From NCBI GenBank assembly GCA_037833965.1, contig AP031354.1:11076001-11140000 (forward strand): a DNA stretch of 64,000 bases, read 5' to 3'. Positions 61,424-64,000 of the stretch are shown piece after piece; the stretch's first letter is position 1; each line of letters starts with the position of its first letter. The notes below the pieces were generated by a model that saw only the letters and a program-made list of their open reading frames with translations, was not told where the DNA came from and searched no databases. The position numbers and the translations under genes are program-made. The stretch is from Marchantia polymorpha subsp. ruderalis (Eukaryota > Streptophyta > Marchantiopsida > Marchantiales > Marchantiaceae).

Positions 61424-62837
61424 TTGTTCTAACGAGCCCAAGAACTCTTGGAACGGATATGAGATCAATGACTTATGAGTGTTGGAAGTTACTGATAGGG
61501 AGCTTTCGGGGCAAGGGCCTTCGGCGGAAGAACCGCCAGAAGATGCGCCTTCGGCTCAAGGGCCTTTGGCGGTAGACGCCTTCGGCGCCACGTGGCAGAA
61601 GATTCCCGATGGCGGAAATTGGCGGGATTATGTCAAGTATGAGAAGTAGAACAGCGGGGCGTGAAGTCGCGCGTGGAAGGCACAACGGCGGGGCGTGAAG
61701 TCGCACGTGAGGAGCAGGCCGTTAGCCATAATCGCGGGAACGGCATTCAAGCGGCATGTGGGTCCCCCGGACCTCGGATTTTGGAGAAGGAATTTCGGCC
61801 TGGGTTCAGAGATCTTGCGGGGCCCATATCTTTGGGATGGACGGTCAGATGGATCTGAAATTTGATGGGGCCATTGGTCTCAGCCGGCCACGCATGCTTG
61901 CAAATTTAAAGCGGTTAAAGAAGCTAGCGGCTCTGTACAGTAGGCTTAGGATTCAAATTAAGGGTTAGGGTTAGATTTAGGTTGTAAGTTAGAAGGGAAG
62001 GCAGCCGCCGACTCCTCAGGTGTAGGATCTGTTGCGGCTCGCACCATAGCAATTAGTGTAGTGTTAGTTAGGACTTAGAAGGTATAAAGTAGTTCAAGGC
62101 GTCTTGCCTTGGGATTTTTCCCAGTTTCGGAAGTGCAGATCAGGAACTCATTTTCTCTGCGTGTTTGTGTCCTTAGTTCTGTCACCACGCCAGAGGAGCT
62201 ACAACTTGGCGATCCGCATTTTGTAGCTGAAGGCCTTTGGCCGAATGTTGAGAGCTAGTATACTGGTTAGAGACTTGAGTATTTCGGATCTACACCTGCG
62301 GGTGATTGCCGATGCTCAGAGCTAGTAACTAGTTAGATACTTGAACAGTTCTCCCTTACACTTTCAAGTGATTGTTCCTGATTGTACTCCTTCGGGATTT
62401 TTCCCCTGAATGCCAAAGTGAAGTTTTGTTACTTTGAGTAAGCCTTGGTTGTAATTCAGGTTACGCTGCAGTAGGTGCCTTCAAGGCAACCCCTGTAGTA
62501 TTTCTGGGAATGACAAGTTCCTAAGAATTCAAACTCTTCAATATACTGTTATGGTGTGCTACTGGATCGTTTCTTAGTTGAATCTCTCAGTTCGGACCTG
62601 TGTTCTCTACGCGTTTTGTGAGTTGAGTGTGTTGTTCACCGCGTGTGAGTGACTTTGATCCGAAGTAAAAAGTCCACTCCGGGTTCCCTATGCTAGCAGA
62701 AACTAGTGGAAGGGTTGTAAAAGCCGGAGTTGTGAGTCACTACCCGCAGATTCGCTGAGTGTATTCGCGAGAGACTTCCCCCCTGAAATCTTAAGTAGAG
62801 GTCATAACCGATCTCTGAGTTGTGTTTCTATAGTTTC

Positions 62838-62870
<33 letters not shown>

Positions 62871-63065
62871 GAGTGAACTGCGCTGCACTATGCGACCTCC
62901 GAGTGAACACTTGCAGTATTTCTGGGAGTGACAGTCGCCTTAGAATTCAAACTCTTCAATAGTCTGTTAAATGTGACACTTTGTACTTTGTGTGTTGCCT
63001 TTGTCCTTGTGGGTTCGACCTTTCTACCACTATATTGCAGTTTTAGCCTTTGGTGGGTTATTACA
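61424..63065 (+). mobile_element. ORF-less LTR, 5' end missing
   Basis: Begins inside a hairpin module (TTGTTCTAACGAGCCC). It passes the non-coding ORF-less segment with a telomere-like TTAGGGTTAG (about 61965-61978), TATA and hairpin (about 62080-62115), R-U5, a long (TG)n tract (62840-62869), and the terminal GTGGGTTATTACA ending at 63065. Confidence 0.8.
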
Positions 63066-64000
63066 CTCCTCGTCATCACTCACGACCTTCCTTCTCTTTG
63101 CCAATCGTCTCTCTGGCTGCTCCTATCTTTGAACCACGTCCACCAGCACTGGTCCTCAAGCGGTGGTGTGTGTTGGAATTGAGGAGGGTTGGTTCTTGTC
63201 TTCAGTTCCTTCACTAAACTCAGCCGTCAGGATTTCCCGCTCTCTCAGAAATCGTTTCTCTTCCTCCCTCGTAAGCAATCCCATTCCTCGATAAAAATTC
63301 ACCAAAAAGGAAGTGATGTGATTGGTCAAAGGTCCCGTCCACCGAGAACCTGCATTCACCCAGACAAGATCGTGAAAGATCCTTGCCCAATATACGCACT
63401 GTCCCTTCAAAATGCGTTCGAAGAATCCTACTTGCCAGGCCGTCACATAAGTCGTGCGCGCCGGCCGTAAGATGTGCATGATCCCTAACGCGATCACTCT
63501 TCTCTTCGGATCTTTGTAATCGACAGTCTTCCATCCATTCCTTCCCTGTCTTCCAGTCTTGAAGAGAGGCCCGTAAGAGAATTCCTCGTCGCGCGTAAGT
63601 CCTACGCTATTCTTCTCAAATAGCAAGTTTCCTTCGCTGCCCGCACCCGTATACTGCCCGACGGTACCAGGATCCCAGTACCGTCGTCCAATGTTCGATA
63701 GTCCACAGCCTGGGATTACCGCGGAGCTCCTCGCCTTCGATCATGCTCTTGTCCATGACTTCCTTGCAGATACTCGCTGAGACGCAATTCCAATTCCACA
63801 AAAGGAATTCAAGCCGTAGTTCTCTCAACTCGTGTTTGAAAGGTCTCAATTCCTCGTAAGGCACCTTCAAGGGAACCAATTTCCTCACCTTCTCACTCTT
63901 CTTGGGCGCCATATCTTCTATCTGCGTTTCGCTAATCGCGGGTTGGCTCGATTGCAATTCCTCTATGTCTCGCTCGTTCTTGCTTGATATCGCAATGTTG
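63066..64000 (-). mobile_element. Third-family LTR or related element carrying a diverged ORF-L
   Basis: Minus-strand sequence into which the LTR ending at 63065 appears to have inserted. It contains a diverged ORF-L start region; the rest lies outside the window or beyond the insertion. No LTR end of its own is visible, so its status as an LTR is inferred from the protein homology. Confidence 0.5.
63156..63957 (-). pseudogene. Diverged ORF-L N-terminal domain (family 3), frameshifted
   Basis: The frame from 63957 (MAPKKSEKVRKLVPLKVP) codes LEFLLWNWNCVSASICKEVM and WTIEHWTTVLG. Then an insertion in an imperfect palindrome (63659-63686) shifts the frame, which resumes as LLFEKNSVGLTRDEE, LFKTGRQGRNGWKTVDYKD, AWQVGFFERILKGQCVYWARI and FLVNFYRGMGLLTREEE. 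Order and spacing match the other ORF-L families, while many residues differ. The second frame ends at 63156 close to the insertion point. Confidence 0.75.

Overview
The window looks like a retrotransposon-rich stretch of a land-plant nuclear genome, perhaps a bryophyte. That is an inference: the gag-pol element has the non-chromoviral Ty3/gypsy features typical of plants (Athila/Tat-like RT, tRNA-Asp-type primer site, GPY/F integrase end without a chromodomain), and a decayed plant-type Ty1/copia gag is also present. I found no rRNA, tRNA, CRISPR array or prokaryotic operon.

Region 1 (1-8584) is the only part with a likely host gene. A cut LTR (1-815) abuts a copia gag relic (816 to about 1330). 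An intronless minus-strand gene (2536-5274) follows. It encodes a secreted 912-aa protein made of five near-identical 168-residue repeats that resemble the HsbA / cell-wall galactomannoprotein family of fungi. A G-box and a TATA-like motif lie upstream. About 2.9 kb of AT-rich DNA without recognisable genes follows.

Region 2 (8585-24011) is a nest of broken LTR copies on both strands. All share the ends TGTGGTA...TTATTACA. Some carry remains of a long open reading frame inside the LTR, here called ORF-L; others are an ORF-less short form.

Region 3 (24012-49644) holds the best preserved system. A complete element runs LTR (28443-33821, 5379 bp), primer-binding site, gag-protease (33908-36742), pol (36743-39583), polypurine tract, LTR (39621-44037 plus 48909-49644). 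gag-pro and pol share one frame, separated by a single UAG in the context UAG-CAA-UUA, the tobamovirus-type readthrough signal. Each LTR contains an intact 1041-codon ORF-L in its U3 part, so on genomic RNA ORF-L would sit at the 3' end after pol, where nef or MMTV sag lie in retroviruses. Upstream is a recombinant partial copy (24012-28442) joining ORF-L to the second half of pol in frame. The 3' LTR is interrupted exactly at its TATA box by a 4866-bp solo LTR of a second family (44038-48903) with a 5-bp target duplication AAAAT and its own intact 857-codon ORF-L.

Region 4 (49645-64000) contains more inverted, truncated and nested LTRs, a pyrimidine-rich non-TE segment (56772-57790), and at the right edge a third, diverged ORF-L family (63156-63957).

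Gag-pro-pol supplies replication and integration. ORF-L, conserved in three families through its N-terminal domain and in two of them also through a coiled-coil C-terminal part, is an accessory protein of unknown function carried in giant LTRs. Short palindromes specific to each subfamily are scattered through the LTRs.
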